Positions 1 through 7,167 are shown, counted from the first letter of the stretch. The stretch is DNA of 64,000 nt from Bacillota bacterium (GCA_023386955.1 JAEWIS010000026.1:62001-126000), one strand, 5' to 3'. Notes: generated by a model from the sequence alone, not told the origin. Numbers and translations are program-made.

Positions 1-223
1 AGGCACTGGCCAGAAAACCCACCAGGGTAATGCCGATTTGGATAGTGGACAAAAACCGGGTCGGTTCCGAAAGCAAGGCCTGCAGCTTGATGGCCTTCTT
101 GTGGCCGCTGTCAGCCATTGCCCTGATGCGATTATCGTTTAGGGAGATAAGGGCCATTTCGGATGCGGCAAAAAAGGAATTCAGAATAATCAGAAGCACC
201 AATATGATGATTTCAACAGCCAT
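1..223 (-). CDS. CNNM/HlyC-type membrane protein (DUF21), N-terminal part only
   Basis: The minus strand encodes about 74 residues from an ATG at 223, with GGAGGAGGA seven bases upstream, and runs off the window edge. The protein begins with a hydrophobic segment (MAVEIIILVLLIILNS) followed by FFAASEMALISLN and the helix FLSTIQIGITLVGFLASA. This is the characteristic start of the CNNM transmembrane domain found in hemolysin/CorC-family proteins. In Bacillota, family members are linked to magnesium export. The CBS and CorC domains would lie outside the window. Upstream are an unusual leader ORF and a promoter. The family assignment is firm; the transported ion is inferred. Confidence 0.85.
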   Translation of the reverse strand, partial: MAVEIIILVLLIILNSFFAASEMALISLNDNRIRAMADSGHKKAIKLQALLSEPTRFLSTIQIGITLVGFLASA

Positions 224-240
224 GAATAAATCCTCCTCCA

Positions 241-281
241 TCATTTGAAAGTTGCGATACTTAATCACTGCCCTCAAATGA
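241..281 (-). promoter_or_regulatory. inverted repeat next to the CNNM ribosome-binding site
   Basis: TCATTTGA (274-281 read on minus) and TCAAATGA (241-248 read on minus) can pair as an 8-bp helix. The helix ends immediately before the GGAGGAGGA ribosome site at 231-239. It lies between the leader ORF stop and the CNNM start, so it could couple leader translation to initiation. This is inferred from pairing only. Confidence 0.35.
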
Positions 282-285
282 GGCA

Positions 286-396
286 TCAGATCCTTATGTA
301 ATATCTTGTCCTGAAGCCTACATAAACAATCCTCTGACGAAGCCGGGAAGCAAGAAGTGTACTGTACACCTCTCGGGGCTCGGGGTCATCGTCCAT
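286..396 (-). CDS. possible 36-residue leader peptide rich in Asp/Glu and Pro at its N-terminus
   Basis: A short ORF lies between a minus-strand promoter and the CNNM gene. It begins MDDDPEPREV and ends about 60 bases before the CNNM start. GGAGG lies 12 bases upstream of its ATG, which is a long spacing. An acidic stretch alternating with proline right after the start resembles the E. coli MgtL leader (MEPDPTP), which destabilises ribosomes when Mg2+ is low. The downstream gene belongs to a magnesium-associated family, which makes the match more interesting. Translation and function are not shown by the sequence. The ORF could also be chance. Confidence 0.4.
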   Translation of the reverse strand: MDDDPEPREVYSTLLASRLRQRIVYVGFRTRYYIRI

Positions 397-436
397 AACG
401 TGGTATCGCCTCCAATAAAAAAGGTTATTCAATTCT

Positions 437-466
437 AGTATACCGAGAACCAAGCCCCCGAAGCAA
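437..466 (-). promoter_or_regulatory. sigma-A-type promoter for the CNNM transcript
   Basis: On the minus strand TTGCTT (461-466) is separated by 18 bases from TATACT (437-442). Transcription would start near 430 and include the leader ORF at 286-396. Confidence 0.45.
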
Positions 467-544
467 GTTAACCGGGGGAAGAAAGGAATTGAACTCCTCC
501 GGCTAAACCAGTACAATTAGTTTCAAATTAAGGGGGAAATAACA

Positions 545-1762
545 GTGGAACAGGCGCAAGTTCGTACCGTCAAGCGTGTTTGGCCGGCCAAGGGGGATGT
601 ATCGGTTTCCGCCATTGTAGCCGGTTTAATCGCCGTGACCGTGTCTTTTACCGGTCCGCTTCTGATTATCTTTCAAGCGGCGAAGCTGATCGGGCTGTCG
701 GAGACCCAGTTATCCTCATGGGTCTGGGCGATAGCCGTCGGGAGCGGCTTAACGGGCATGGCGTTGTCCGCCTTTTTCCGCGCTCCCGTCATCCTGGCCT
801 GGTCCACGCCGGGAGCGGTGCTGCTGGTTTCCGGCTGGAGCGCCTATTCCTATGCGGAATCCATCGGCGCCTTTGTTGTGGCGGCGGTGATCGTCACGCT
901 GCTTGGCCTGACAGGGGTGTTTTCCTATCTGATGAAGCAGGTGCCCGAGGGGATTATATCCGCTATGCTGGCAGGCATTCTGATGAAATTCGGTGTGGAT
1001 ATGTTCATCTCCATGAAGCAGCTGCCGCTGCTGGTGCTGCCCCTTATCGTGATTTTCCTGGTTGGCAAAAGGGTGCTGCCCCGCTACGCCACCATGCTGA
1101 CTCTGTTCGCGGGATTGGGTATTGCCTATGCAATGGGGCGGCTGGATTTCGGCGGTGTAGCCTTCAGCATGGCTTATCCGGTGTGGACTACACCGTCTTT
1201 TTCCTGGAACGCTGTGATTGGGCTTGGCATTCCTCTGGCCATCGTAGCCATGGCCTCCCAGAATGCTACGGGCATGGGGGTGCTCCGTGCCGACGGCTAT
1301 GAGCTTCCGGCCACGCCATTGGTTACGGCGACGGGCTTCATGTCTATTCTGCTGGCTCCCTTCGGCTCCCACGGGATTAACCTGGCTGCCATAACAGCAG
1401 CCATCTGCACGGGCAAGGAGAGCCATGATGACCCCGGCAAACGGTATGTGGCCGGTATTGCCTGCGGTTTATTCTATGTAGGGTTTGGCCTGATGGGGGC
1501 GGCCATTGTCTCGGTCTTCTCGGTTTTTCCGGCCGAGCTGGTAGCCGTAATCGCCGGTGTGGCGCTGTTGGCTTCCATGGGATCAAGCCTGACGGGGGCC
1601 ATGAGCGATCCCGTACACCGGGACAGCGCGCTGATTACCTTTCTGGTGACAGTGTCGGGTTTGACTATCGGGGGAGTGGGCTCTGCTTTCTGGGGGCTGA
1701 TCGCTGGGCTTCTGGCCAGTTGGATTCTGAATGGGCGGTGGTTGGGTTGGCGGAGGAAATAA
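545..1762 (+). CDS. benE: BenE-type benzoate/H+ symporter family protein
   Basis: A 405-residue, very hydrophobic protein with about 12 membrane segments. It carries BenE features such as PVILAWSTPGAVLL (about residues 80-93), the long central loop SQNATGMGVLRADGY (about 239-253), and the conserved APFGSHGINLAAITAAIC (about 272-289). The family takes up benzoate or related aromatics by proton symport in the cytoplasmic membrane. The start is GTG at 545, preceded by AGGGGGAAA. No benzoate-degradation gene is present, so the real substrate is unknown. The acetyltransferase frame overlaps its 3' end, suggesting co-transcription. Confidence 0.9.
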   Translation: MEQAQVRTVKRVWPAKGDVSVSAIVAGLIAVTVSFTGPLLIIFQAAKLIGLSETQLSSWVWAIAVGSGLTGMALSAFFRAPVILAWSTPGAVLLVSGWSAYSYAESIGAFVVAAVIVTLLGLTGVFSYLMKQVPEGIISAMLAGILMKFGVDMFISMKQLPLLVLPLIVIFLVGKRVLPRYATMLTLFAGLGIAYAMGRLDFGGVAFSMAYPVWTTPSFSWNAVIGLGIPLAIVAMASQNATGMGVLRADGYELPATPLVTATGFMSILLAPFGSHGINLAAITAAICTGKESHDDPGKRYVAGIACGLFYVGFGLMGAAIVSVFSVFPAELVAVIAGVALLASMGSSLTGAMSDPVHRDSALITFLVTVSGLTIGGVGSAFWGLIAGLLASWILNGRWLGWRRK

Positions 1763-2331
1763 CGGTTGAAAGAGCGGAATATTCCTATTACTCCTCTGGT
1801 GAGTGGGAGGAGGACTTGTGGAGGGCGGCTGAGCCGGTCTACGCCGCGGCATTCCCAGAACATGGCCGCAAGCCAGAGCGAATCATCCGCGCCATGTTCC
1901 GCAAGGGCATGGGCCGGCTTCATCTGGCCAGGCTGGGCGGCAAGCCTGCGGCCATGGCGTTATCCGGGCCGGATGAAGCGCGGGGCTTTTGGATCATTGA
2001 TTATTTGGCGGTTGCGGAGGAGCAGCGGGGAAAGGGGCTGGGCAGCCGTTTTTTGGCGGACATCCGCAAGGAGGCGGAGGCGTTTCCCTGGTGCCGCGGC
2101 ATTGTTGTGGAGGCGGAAGCGGAGGAAACGGAGGTCAACCGGGCGCGTATCCGTTTCTGGGAAACCTGCGGCTTCCAGCTGACAGATTATGTGCACCAAT
2201 ACATCTGGGTGCCGGAGCCTTATCGTGCCCTGGCTCTGTCATTTCCGGGCCGGGAGGCGCTGAGTGGGGATGGACGGGAGCTGTTCAAGGCCATCACCGG
2301 CTTTCACGAACGGGCGTACCGGGGGAGGTAG
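1720..2331 (+). CDS. GNAT family N-acetyltransferase
   Basis: About 195-203 residues with the GNAT core: IIDYLAVAEEQRGKGLGSRF (motif A, the acetyl-CoA pyrophosphate loop being RGKGLG) and a later ARIRFWETCGFQ segment (motif B). The acceptor substrate cannot be deduced. The start is uncertain. In-frame TTG 1720, GTG 1738 and TTG 1747 all lie inside the end of benE. The good ribosome site GGAGGAAA at 1752-1759 instead serves no in-frame start codon at normal distance. The overlap points to translational coupling with benE. Confidence 0.8.
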   Translation: MDSEWAVVGLAEEITVERAEYSYYSSGEWEEDLWRAAEPVYAAAFPEHGRKPERIIRAMFRKGMGRLHLARLGGKPAAMALSGPDEARGFWIIDYLAVAEEQRGKGLGSRFLADIRKEAEAFPWCRGIVVEAEAEETEVNRARIRFWETCGFQLTDYVHQYIWVPEPYRALALSFPGREALSGDGRELFKAITGFHERAYRGR

Positions 2332-2698
2332 GGTGCGGGCAGGTCCGAGGGGAACTGGTGAGTGTGAGGGCCATGGCGGCATGCCATGGGCATACTCACC
2401 CGGCACTCTTGGGGCCGGACAAGCGCCAGCGTCTCCATGGCATAACACTTGGCCCCTGGTGGTGGGTTAGCTAACGGACTGTGGATCCGCTATTTTGCGG
2501 TTTTCGGGTTTTTTGGTCATCTTACGGAATACAAAAAAGGACCCGCTAGCCACGGGGCTGCGGGTCTAAGATATATTATATTCAAAAAGGGGGGTTGCTT
2601 ATATATTACCCGGCTTGTATTAATGCAACATGAAGGCATTGTTACATTTCGATTACATGTATGGAAGAAAATCAATTTTACTTAGGAGCGGTTGCTGA
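2332..2698. other. intergenic stretch with a long imperfect hairpin
   Basis: GGTGAGT (2357-2363) pairs with ACTCACC (2394-2400), and GCCATGG copies pair inside, giving a hairpin of about 44 bases just after the acetyltransferase. It has no following T-run, so it is not a typical terminator. Further on is a terminator in minus orientation (separate entry). No convincing gene was seen. Confidence 0.5.
2532..2566 (-). terminator. strong terminator in minus orientation, inside a plus-strand gene block
   Basis: GACCCGC (2540-2546) pairs with GCGGGTC (2560-2566), with an inner AGCC/GGCT stem, and on the minus strand it is followed by six T (2533-2538 on plus are A). No minus gene adjoins it. The nearest minus transcript is hisS, ending at 3369. 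Confidence 0.75.
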
Positions 2699-3331
2699 AT
2701 GCAGCATTATTGGAATGAACGTTTCCGCACACAGGGACAAATTTGGGGCACCGTCCCGAGTCCGACGGCCTTAACTGCAGCGGCTCTATTCCGGCAGGCC
2801 GGAGTCCGGAGGGTGCTGGTGCCCGGCGCGGGCTACGGCCGCAATACCAAAGCCTTCTCCGGGGATTTCCAAACGGAAGCCCTGGAGCTTTCCCCGGAGG
2901 CTGTAGAGCTGGGGCGCAGGTGGGACCCGAAAACCACCTTTCATATAGGATCGGTTTTGGACCCGGAAGCCATGGAAGGCGGAATAGACGGGATATTTGC
3001 TTATGATGTTCTGCACCTGTTCCTGGAGGAAGACAGGCGGCGTTTTATCGCCAATCTTCTGAAGTGGCTGGAGCCCGGCGGGCTGGTTTATGCCACTTGC
3101 TTCTCGGATGAAGACCCCCATTGTGGAACAGGGCCCAGCCCTGAGCCCGGAACGTATGAATATATGCCGGGAAAATCCGCCCACTTTTTTTCGGAGGAGG
3201 ATATGCTGGAGCATTTCCGCACTTTTACCGTTCTGTCCACAGGGCATATAGGTGAGACATTACATTATGGGGAGGGCGGCGGCACCAAAGAATACAAGCT
3301 GCGGATGATTGCCGCCCGGAAGCCACACTAA
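2699..3331 (+). CDS. class I SAM-dependent methyltransferase
   Basis: 210 residues with a methyltransferase fold. The SAM-binding loop is VLVPGAGYGRNTKAF (residues 39-53), an acidic residue follows in EALELSP (motif II), and FAYDVLHLF with LEPGGLVYATCF forms the later strands. It resembles the TPMT/TehB-like group that modifies small molecules. The substrate is unknown. The ATG at 2699 has AGGAG 13 bases upstream. The gene converges on hisS, whose stop lies only 38 bases from this stop, with no terminator between the two. Confidence 0.85.
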   Translation: MQHYWNERFRTQGQIWGTVPSPTALTAAALFRQAGVRRVLVPGAGYGRNTKAFSGDFQTEALELSPEAVELGRRWDPKTTFHIGSVLDPEAMEGGIDGIFAYDVLHLFLEEDRRRFIANLLKWLEPGGLVYATCFSDEDPHCGTGPSPEPGTYEYMPGKSAHFFSEEDMLEHFRTFTVLSTGHIGETLHYGEGGGTKEYKLRMIAARKPH

Positions 3332-3368
3332 TGGTGTCAGCTAACATCCCCTCCTCCAAGCCCTCCTT

Positions 3369-4676
3369 TTACCAGGCAAAAAGCCGCCGGTCTTCTGTTT
3401 TTTCGATGAGGTATACCGCCTTGTCCAAGGGTATGGACAGCTCCGAGCGGTCAGACAAATCCTTCAATCTGACCTGCTCCGCAGCAATTTCATCCGGTCC
3501 GATAAGCAGCACATACCGGATGCCGGTTTTGGCGATGGAGGAAAGCGCCTTGGCCAGCTTCCTGCCGCTGTAATCCACCCGTGTACAAATCCCGTTCCGG
3601 CGCAGCATATCCGCTGCCCGGGCTGCAGCAGGCAAGGCTTCGCTGCCTACAGGCAGCACGATGGCCGCAGGCATGCCCAACCCAGCGTTTTCCTCCTCGC
3701 CCAACATAGCCATCATGGCGTCCAGGCCGAAGGAGATGCCTACCGTCGGGCAAGCCCGCTCCGCATTCCCGGCCAGCTTCCCGGCTATGGCATCATAACG
3801 GCCGCCTGCCGCCAGGCTGGAGGTGTAGCTGCCGGTGGCATCGAATACTTCGAATACGGTGCCGGTATAGAAGGAGAGTCCCCGGGTCAGGAAAGGCTCG
3901 AATCGGCATATGGCCCCAAGACCGGAGGCTTCCAACATCTCCAGAAGCGCCGATGCTTCCTCCACTCCTGGAGAGTTCTCCAGCCCGAAGCGGGCGGCAA
4001 GCTGCCTCGGAGTCCATTCCCCGGCCTCCGCAAGACTCAGCAGCCTATCTGCCATAGCTTCGTCCAGTCCCTTTTGCCGAAGCTCCTGCCTCACCCCGGA
4101 AATGCCGATTTTGCCCAATTTGTCCATGGCAAGCATAACACCGGGCATATCCTCCATGGGAACCTGAAGCACGGCCAGCATTTCCTGGAGCAGCCTGCGA
4201 TTATTCCACCGGATGATAACCGGAAGATTGACCCGGCTGAACACGTCCCGGGCCAGCCCAAAAAGCTCCAGCTCCGCAGCCGGTCCGGCTACTCCGGCAA
4301 TATCCGCATCACATTGGGTGAACTCCCGGAGGCGCCCCTTTTTTACCGGACCGTCCCGAAACACCTTACCGATCTCATACCGCTTGACCGGAAGAGGGAG
4401 GCCCGGCTGGAGTGCCAGCACCTTGGCGAAGGGCAGAGTCAAATCATAGCGCAGTCCCAGGCTGCGCCCGCCCTGATCGCTTAGGCGGTAGACCTCCTTC
4501 AGAATTTCCTCGCCGCCTCCGTATTTGGCCTCCAGCAGCTCCATCTCATTCAGCATTGTTGTTTCCATTGGTGCAAAATCATAAATCCGGAACAGCTCCG
4601 TAAGCCATTCCCGTACTTGTTTGCGTTCCAGCTCCTTGCTTCCAACAAAGTCAGCCGTTCCTTTGACGTTTTGCAT
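3369..4676 (-). CDS. hisS: histidine--tRNA ligase (divergent type, possibly a second copy)
   Basis: 435 residues. Class II synthetase motif 2 lies around residues 98-125 (KRYEIGKVFRDG then GRLREFTQCDADI). The histidine-specific signature is RGLSFYTGTVFEV (265-277) and the motif 3 region is AAGGRYD (289-295). A short anticodon-binding domain ends the protein. It charges tRNA-His in the cytoplasm. Motif 2 differs from the usual bacterial RPQAGRYRQFHQ form and is closer to the variant seen in some Bacteroidetes, archaea and second copies in Bacillota. A second, canonical hisS elsewhere is therefore possible. Its leader carries a promoter, a short ORF and a terminator. It could also be a synthetase-like regulatory paralogue. 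Confidence 0.88.
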   Translation of the reverse strand: MQNVKGTADFVGSKELERKQVREWLTELFRIYDFAPMETTMLNEMELLEAKYGGGEEILKEVYRLSDQGGRSLGLRYDLTLPFAKVLALQPGLPLPVKRYEIGKVFRDGPVKKGRLREFTQCDADIAGVAGPAAELELFGLARDVFSRVNLPVIIRWNNRRLLQEMLAVLQVPMEDMPGVMLAMDKLGKIGISGVRQELRQKGLDEAMADRLLSLAEAGEWTPRQLAARFGLENSPGVEEASALLEMLEASGLGAICRFEPFLTRGLSFYTGTVFEVFDATGSYTSSLAAGGRYDAIAGKLAGNAERACPTVGISFGLDAMMAMLGEEENAGLGMPAAIVLPVGSEALPAAARAADMLRRNGICTRVDYSGRKLAKALSSIAKTGIRYVLLIGPDEIAAEQVRLKDLSDRSELSIPLDKAVYLIEKTEDRRLFAW

Positions 4677-4715
4677 GTGTGAACCCCTCCCGGTTTTGGA
4701 TTTGCCGGAGCAAAC

Positions 4716-4749
4716 AAAAAACGCGCAGGACCTCTTGGTCCTGCGCGTT
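4716..4749 (-). terminator. intrinsic terminator in the hisS leader
   Basis: On the minus strand a 13-bp stem (arms 4737-4749 and 4720-4732, loop of four) is followed by six T (4716-4721). It lies 40 bases before the hisS start. It is either the attenuator of hisS or the end of the upstream sigma/anti-sigma transcript. The separate promoter at 4906-4934 favours attenuation. Confidence 0.75.
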
Positions 4750-4754
4750 TGTAT

Positions 4755-4821
4755 GCCGCAGGGAGGCCAACGCGTTAAGCGTTAGCCCTCCCTGATGTTT
4801 ACCCTCAGGGGTGCTAACGCT
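4755..4821 (-). promoter_or_regulatory. mutually exclusive hairpins in the hisS leader
   Basis: Hairpin 1 pairs AGCGTTAGC with GCTAACGCT (4813-4821 with 4778-4786, plus an inner CCCTGA/TCAGGG). Hairpin 2 pairs 4779-4794 with 4759-4773 (15 pairs, one bulge). They share an arm and cannot coexist. CCTGCG at 4757-4762 can also pair with CGCAGG of the terminator arm (4740-4745). No T-box consensus (GGTGGNACCGCG) is present. Confidence 0.5.
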
Positions 4822-4870
4822 TTTTGTGATAATAATGGCTGCTCCTGCAGATGAATGTGGCGCTGGTCAT
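4814..4870 (-). CDS. candidate hisS leader peptide, 18 residues, with His-Tyr-Tyr-His near its end
   Basis: The ORF reads MTSATFICRSSHYYHKKR and stops inside the 5' arm of hairpin 1. AGGAG lies seven bases before the ATG, and the promoter at 4906-4934 would give a 5' end about 29 bases upstream. Two histidine codons close to the stop, just before alternative hairpins and a terminator, recall leader-peptide attenuation. Two His codons are few compared with enteric his leaders, so this is a hypothesis. Confidence 0.4.
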   Translation of the reverse strand: MTSATFICRSSHYYHKKR

Positions 4871-4905
4871 AACATAACTCCTCGCGTCAATCCGAATTAA
4901 TGAAC

Positions 4906-4934
4906 ATTATAGAGCTGGCCGCTGAGGAATGCAA
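4906..4934 (-). promoter_or_regulatory. sigma-A promoter of the hisS leader
   Basis: TTGCAT (4929-4934) and TATAAT (4906-4911) on the minus strand are separated by exactly 17 bases. The -35 box starts right after the stop codon of the YfjL-like gene. Confidence 0.7.
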
Positions 4935-4936
4935 CC

Positions 4937-5719
4937 TCATTTTTTACCTTTTTCATTCATCTCGGCAACCCGTCCTGTTTCAAACTGCTCCATTGCCAAC
5001 GGTAAATTCTCCTTATCCATTCGGTCTGCAGGATAAGAAGAAATAGAAAGTGAATTGACCCATGATACTGCCTGTTTATCACTTTGTGGTTTATCACCTA
5101 GCGGCAAAATACGGATGTTGTATTCCCGGACAGGAATATCCTCCTCTTGTAAAACCACTTCTACCGCTTTTGCAACCTCAGCAATTTTACTGTAGGAAAC
5201 ATCATGACTAAACAATACCACATTTACCATAAGCGGCAGCGGAGGATTGTGGATATCCAACTTCATATCGCGCTCAAGCGTTTCGAAAGTGCCTTCCTTG
5301 ACAAAAGGAAGTGAGATATGGTCAAAATCATAATCCAGCTTGCCACCAAGTATTTCGTTACCAAGCTTCCGCAGCTCATCATCCAATCTTCGGAAGGTGG
5401 TGAAGTGATTGGCAACCTCAAATTCATAATCATCACGAATGACATTTCCATAACTGTCCACATAGATATTAAAAGCAGTATCCACGCTTGTGCTGGACTG
5501 TACGAATACATAATAAGAGTTGAATTTGAAATTGTAATTGGACTTTTGGATCTCCAGATTCAGGCTATTATAATTTGTCTCTATGTATTGTTGAGCGGCT
5601 TTTTTCGCTAACACCTTGGATACGGGATTGCCTACAAAGCTGTTTACAAAAGAAAGCAATAATACGATTAGTCCAATACCGGTTATTCCGGCTAGTATTT
5701 TTTTGGTTCTTCTTTTCAT
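4937..5719 (-). CDS. YfjL-like membrane-anchored protein
   Basis: 260 residues from an ATG at 5719, with GAGG upstream and a 4-base gap from the preceding stop. A longer in-frame start at 5764 would overlap that gene. A single N-terminal membrane segment (about residues 8-27) is followed by NPVSKVLAKKAAQQYIETNY and an extracellular domain rich in charged residues. This N-terminal pattern is that of the B. subtilis YfjL-like family, whose function is unknown. It is third in a sigma factor / anti-sigma factor operon, so it may be a sensor or target of that system. That role is inferred from position. Confidence 0.65.
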   Translation of the reverse strand: MKRRTKKILAGITGIGLIVLLLSFVNSFVGNPVSKVLAKKAAQQYIETNYNSLNLEIQKSNYNFKFNSYYVFVQSSTSVDTAFNIYVDSYGNVIRDDYEFEVANHFTTFRRLDDELRKLGNEILGGKLDYDFDHISLPFVKEGTFETLERDMKLDIHNPPLPLMVNVVLFSHDVSYSKIAEVAKAVEVVLQEEDIPVREYNIRILPLGDKPQSDKQAVSWVNSLSISSYPADRMDKENLPLAMEQFETGRVAEMNEKGKK

Positions 5720-5723
5720 TTCC

Positions 5724-6260
5724 TTATACCTCTTTCTTAAATGCGTAATGTAAAAGATAGCCAATCAAAGCACCGATTGCAGTAAATACAGCAAAGAAAG
5801 CAGACCACCAGGCTGACATAAGGAGTAAGTTAGACGTGGGTGAGTAAGTCAAAAAACCTTTAGCAATCTCTCGGATGGATACCCAAATAAATGAAAACAG
5901 GAACAAACCTAAAGGGACTAAATAGGCTTTTTTTCGAAGTAGCATGTACCCAAATCCGCCAATCACGGGCATTATAATCGCATTGTAGAACATACCCATA
6001 CCGTCGGAGAGGGCCATCCCGATTAATGTTCCGGCAAAAATAACACTCAGCAAAATGAGTGTGATTTGCTTTTTGAGTTTAGTCAAAACAACGGCATCAT
6101 CCATACCTGCATTTGTCGCTTTTGTTCGGCCATAGGTCTTGGCACAATGTTCGCACCCCTCAATATGGCTCAATACCAAAGAACAGCTTTCTTCACTGGC
6201 AATACCATCCTTTACGAGCGGCATTAAATCCAAGCAAACATCACAAGAAATCTGATTCAT
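5724..6260 (-). CDS. zinc-finger anti-sigma factor, membrane type
   Basis: 178 residues. The N-terminus has an anti-sigma zinc finger: Cys6 and Cys9 in SCDVC, then His-x3-Cys-x2-Cys (SHIEGCEHC, about residues 31-39). The rest, from about residue 65, has about four membrane segments. Such proteins hold an ECF sigma factor at the membrane until a signal arrives. Its start overlaps the end of the sigma gene by 20 bases, the usual coupled arrangement. The signal is unknown. A YfjL-like gene follows after 4 bases. Confidence 0.8.
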   Translation of the reverse strand: MNQISCDVCLDLMPLVKDGIASEESCSLVLSHIEGCEHCAKTYGRTKATNAGMDDAVVLTKLKKQITLILLSVIFAGTLIGMALSDGMGMFYNAIIMPVIGGFGYMLLRKKAYLVPLGLFLFSFIWVSIREIAKGFLTYSPTSNLLLMSAWWSAFFAVFTAIGALIGYLLHYAFKKEV

Positions 6261-6759
6261 TGATGTATCCCTCCTTCAACAGATGCGCCCGGATTCTGCC
6301 TAAGGTGCGAAAATGAATTACTCTTGCTGAACTCTCTGAAACGTTGTGTTTCTGTGCAATTTCATAATAAGAATATCCATGCACCCGCATAAATACGATA
6401 TCCTTGCTTATGGCCAGCTCTTGCTCTAAAAGTGCATAGATCCTGTCTGCGAGTTCATTTGTTATCAAGGCAGCTTCCAAGCTTGTGTCTTCCAATAAAT
6501 AGAATCTCATGAAATCCATAGAGACTAGCTCTTTTTTGCTTTTTCTCAGATGCTCATACCATTTGTTCCGGGCAATCGAAAACAGCCAGGTTTTTATACT
6601 CGAAGTACCTCTGAATGCTGGCAATGCTTTGATTGCTCCAAGAAAAACCTCCGACGTCAAATCCTCTGAAAGGGATTTGTTATGCGTAAGGCTCAATAGG
6701 TAGGAATACACATCATGTTTATATTGTTCATAAATGGTTTTCATATTTATTTTGGCCAT
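6241..6759 (-). CDS. ECF sigma factor
   Basis: 172 residues from an ATG at 6759 preceded by AAGGGGGAG, here at a rather short spacing. Upstream in-frame extension shows no sigma features. Region 2 lies at about residues 10-75, with LSEDLTSEVFLGAIKAL followed by SIKTWLFSIARNKWYEHLR. Region 4 (about 115-165) contains HGYSYYEIAQKHNVSESSAR, the DNA-binding helix-turn-helix. It directs RNA polymerase to a small regulon, probably including its own operon. Its 3' end overlaps the anti-sigma gene. The regulon is not visible in this window. Confidence 0.85.
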   Translation of the reverse strand: MAKINMKTIYEQYKHDVYSYLLSLTHNKSLSEDLTSEVFLGAIKALPAFRGTSSIKTWLFSIARNKWYEHLRKSKKELVSMDFMRFYLLEDTSLEAALITNELADRIYALLEQELAISKDIVFMRVHGYSYYEIAQKHNVSESSARVIHFRTLGRIRAHLLKEGYINESDFL

Positions 6760-6813
6760 ACGCTCCCCCTTCATTGGATTAGTGTCATATTCCTTCATTT
6801 TGTTACAGCATAT

Positions 6814-6840
6814 AAAAAAACTGTTTGCCGAAGCAAACAG
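6814..6840 (-). terminator. terminator downstream of the cysteine-rich gene
   Basis: CTGTTTGC (6821-6828) pairs with GCAAACAG (6833-6840) around a CGAA loop. Seven T follow on the minus strand. It insulates the sigma operon from the arabinofuranosidase transcript. Confidence 0.8.
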
Positions 6841-6857
6841 CTTTACAAGAATAATGA

Positions 6858-7133
6858 CTATGGAATTCCTTTCTTTACAAGCTCCTCCCACCTGGAGCCG
6901 CCCGGACAAGGACATACCCCGTCTGTCAGCCGGGCCCGGTAGCGGACCAGACAGCCGCAATGGCGGCAGGTGGAGCCGCCCAGCAAGGCCTCGCAGGATT
7001 CGCAAGCGGCTACACGCGCTTCGTACACCGCATCACTCACCGCTTCGCCCTCTCGCAGCTTCATCCGCTTCCACAGGCGTTCCACCTCCGCTTCAGCATC
7101 CACTTCCATACAGCCTTTGCAGCCGGGCCTCAT
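6858..7133 (-). CDS. small cysteine-rich (zinc-ribbon-like) protein
   Basis: 91 residues with nine cysteines in clusters: CKGC near the N-terminus, CESC in the middle, CRHCGC further on and CPC near the end, separated by a charged helix. This spacing suggests one or two zinc-binding ribbons. I suspect an uncharacterised Bacillota DUF family but cannot name it with confidence. The ATG at 7133 has AAAGGAG 11 bases upstream. It begins 35 bases after the arabinofuranosidase stop and shares its terminator, so the two probably form one transcript. A functional tie to arabinose release is not evident. Confidence 0.6.
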   Translation of the reverse strand: MRPGCKGCMEVDAEAEVERLWKRMKLREGEAVSDAVYEARVAACESCEALLGGSTCRHCGCLVRYRARLTDGVCPCPGGSRWEELVKKGIP

Positions 7134-7167
7134 GGTTTACCGCGCTCCTTTCGGACAAACTGGACCG

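Noticed and set aside
286..396. ClpP-like fragment in the leader ORF
   Set aside because: A faint likeness of REVYSTLLASRLRQRIVYVG to the ClpP N-terminus covers only about 20 residues with no catalytic part, and is likely chance.
224..544. M-box (ykoK) Mg2+ riboswitch in front of the CNNM gene
   Set aside because: The conserved M-box blocks (such as GTTAGGTGAGGCTCCT and the CGCTGCTGCC region) could not be found on either strand.
1766..2182. frame starting at TTG 1766 after a good GGAGGAAA site
   Set aside because: Its product has no family features, while the overlapping frame is a clear GNAT acetyltransferase.
4677..4900. T-box riboswitch in the hisS leader
   Set aside because: No GGTGGNACCGCG block or specifier/AG-bulge architecture was seen, and the leader is short for a T-box.
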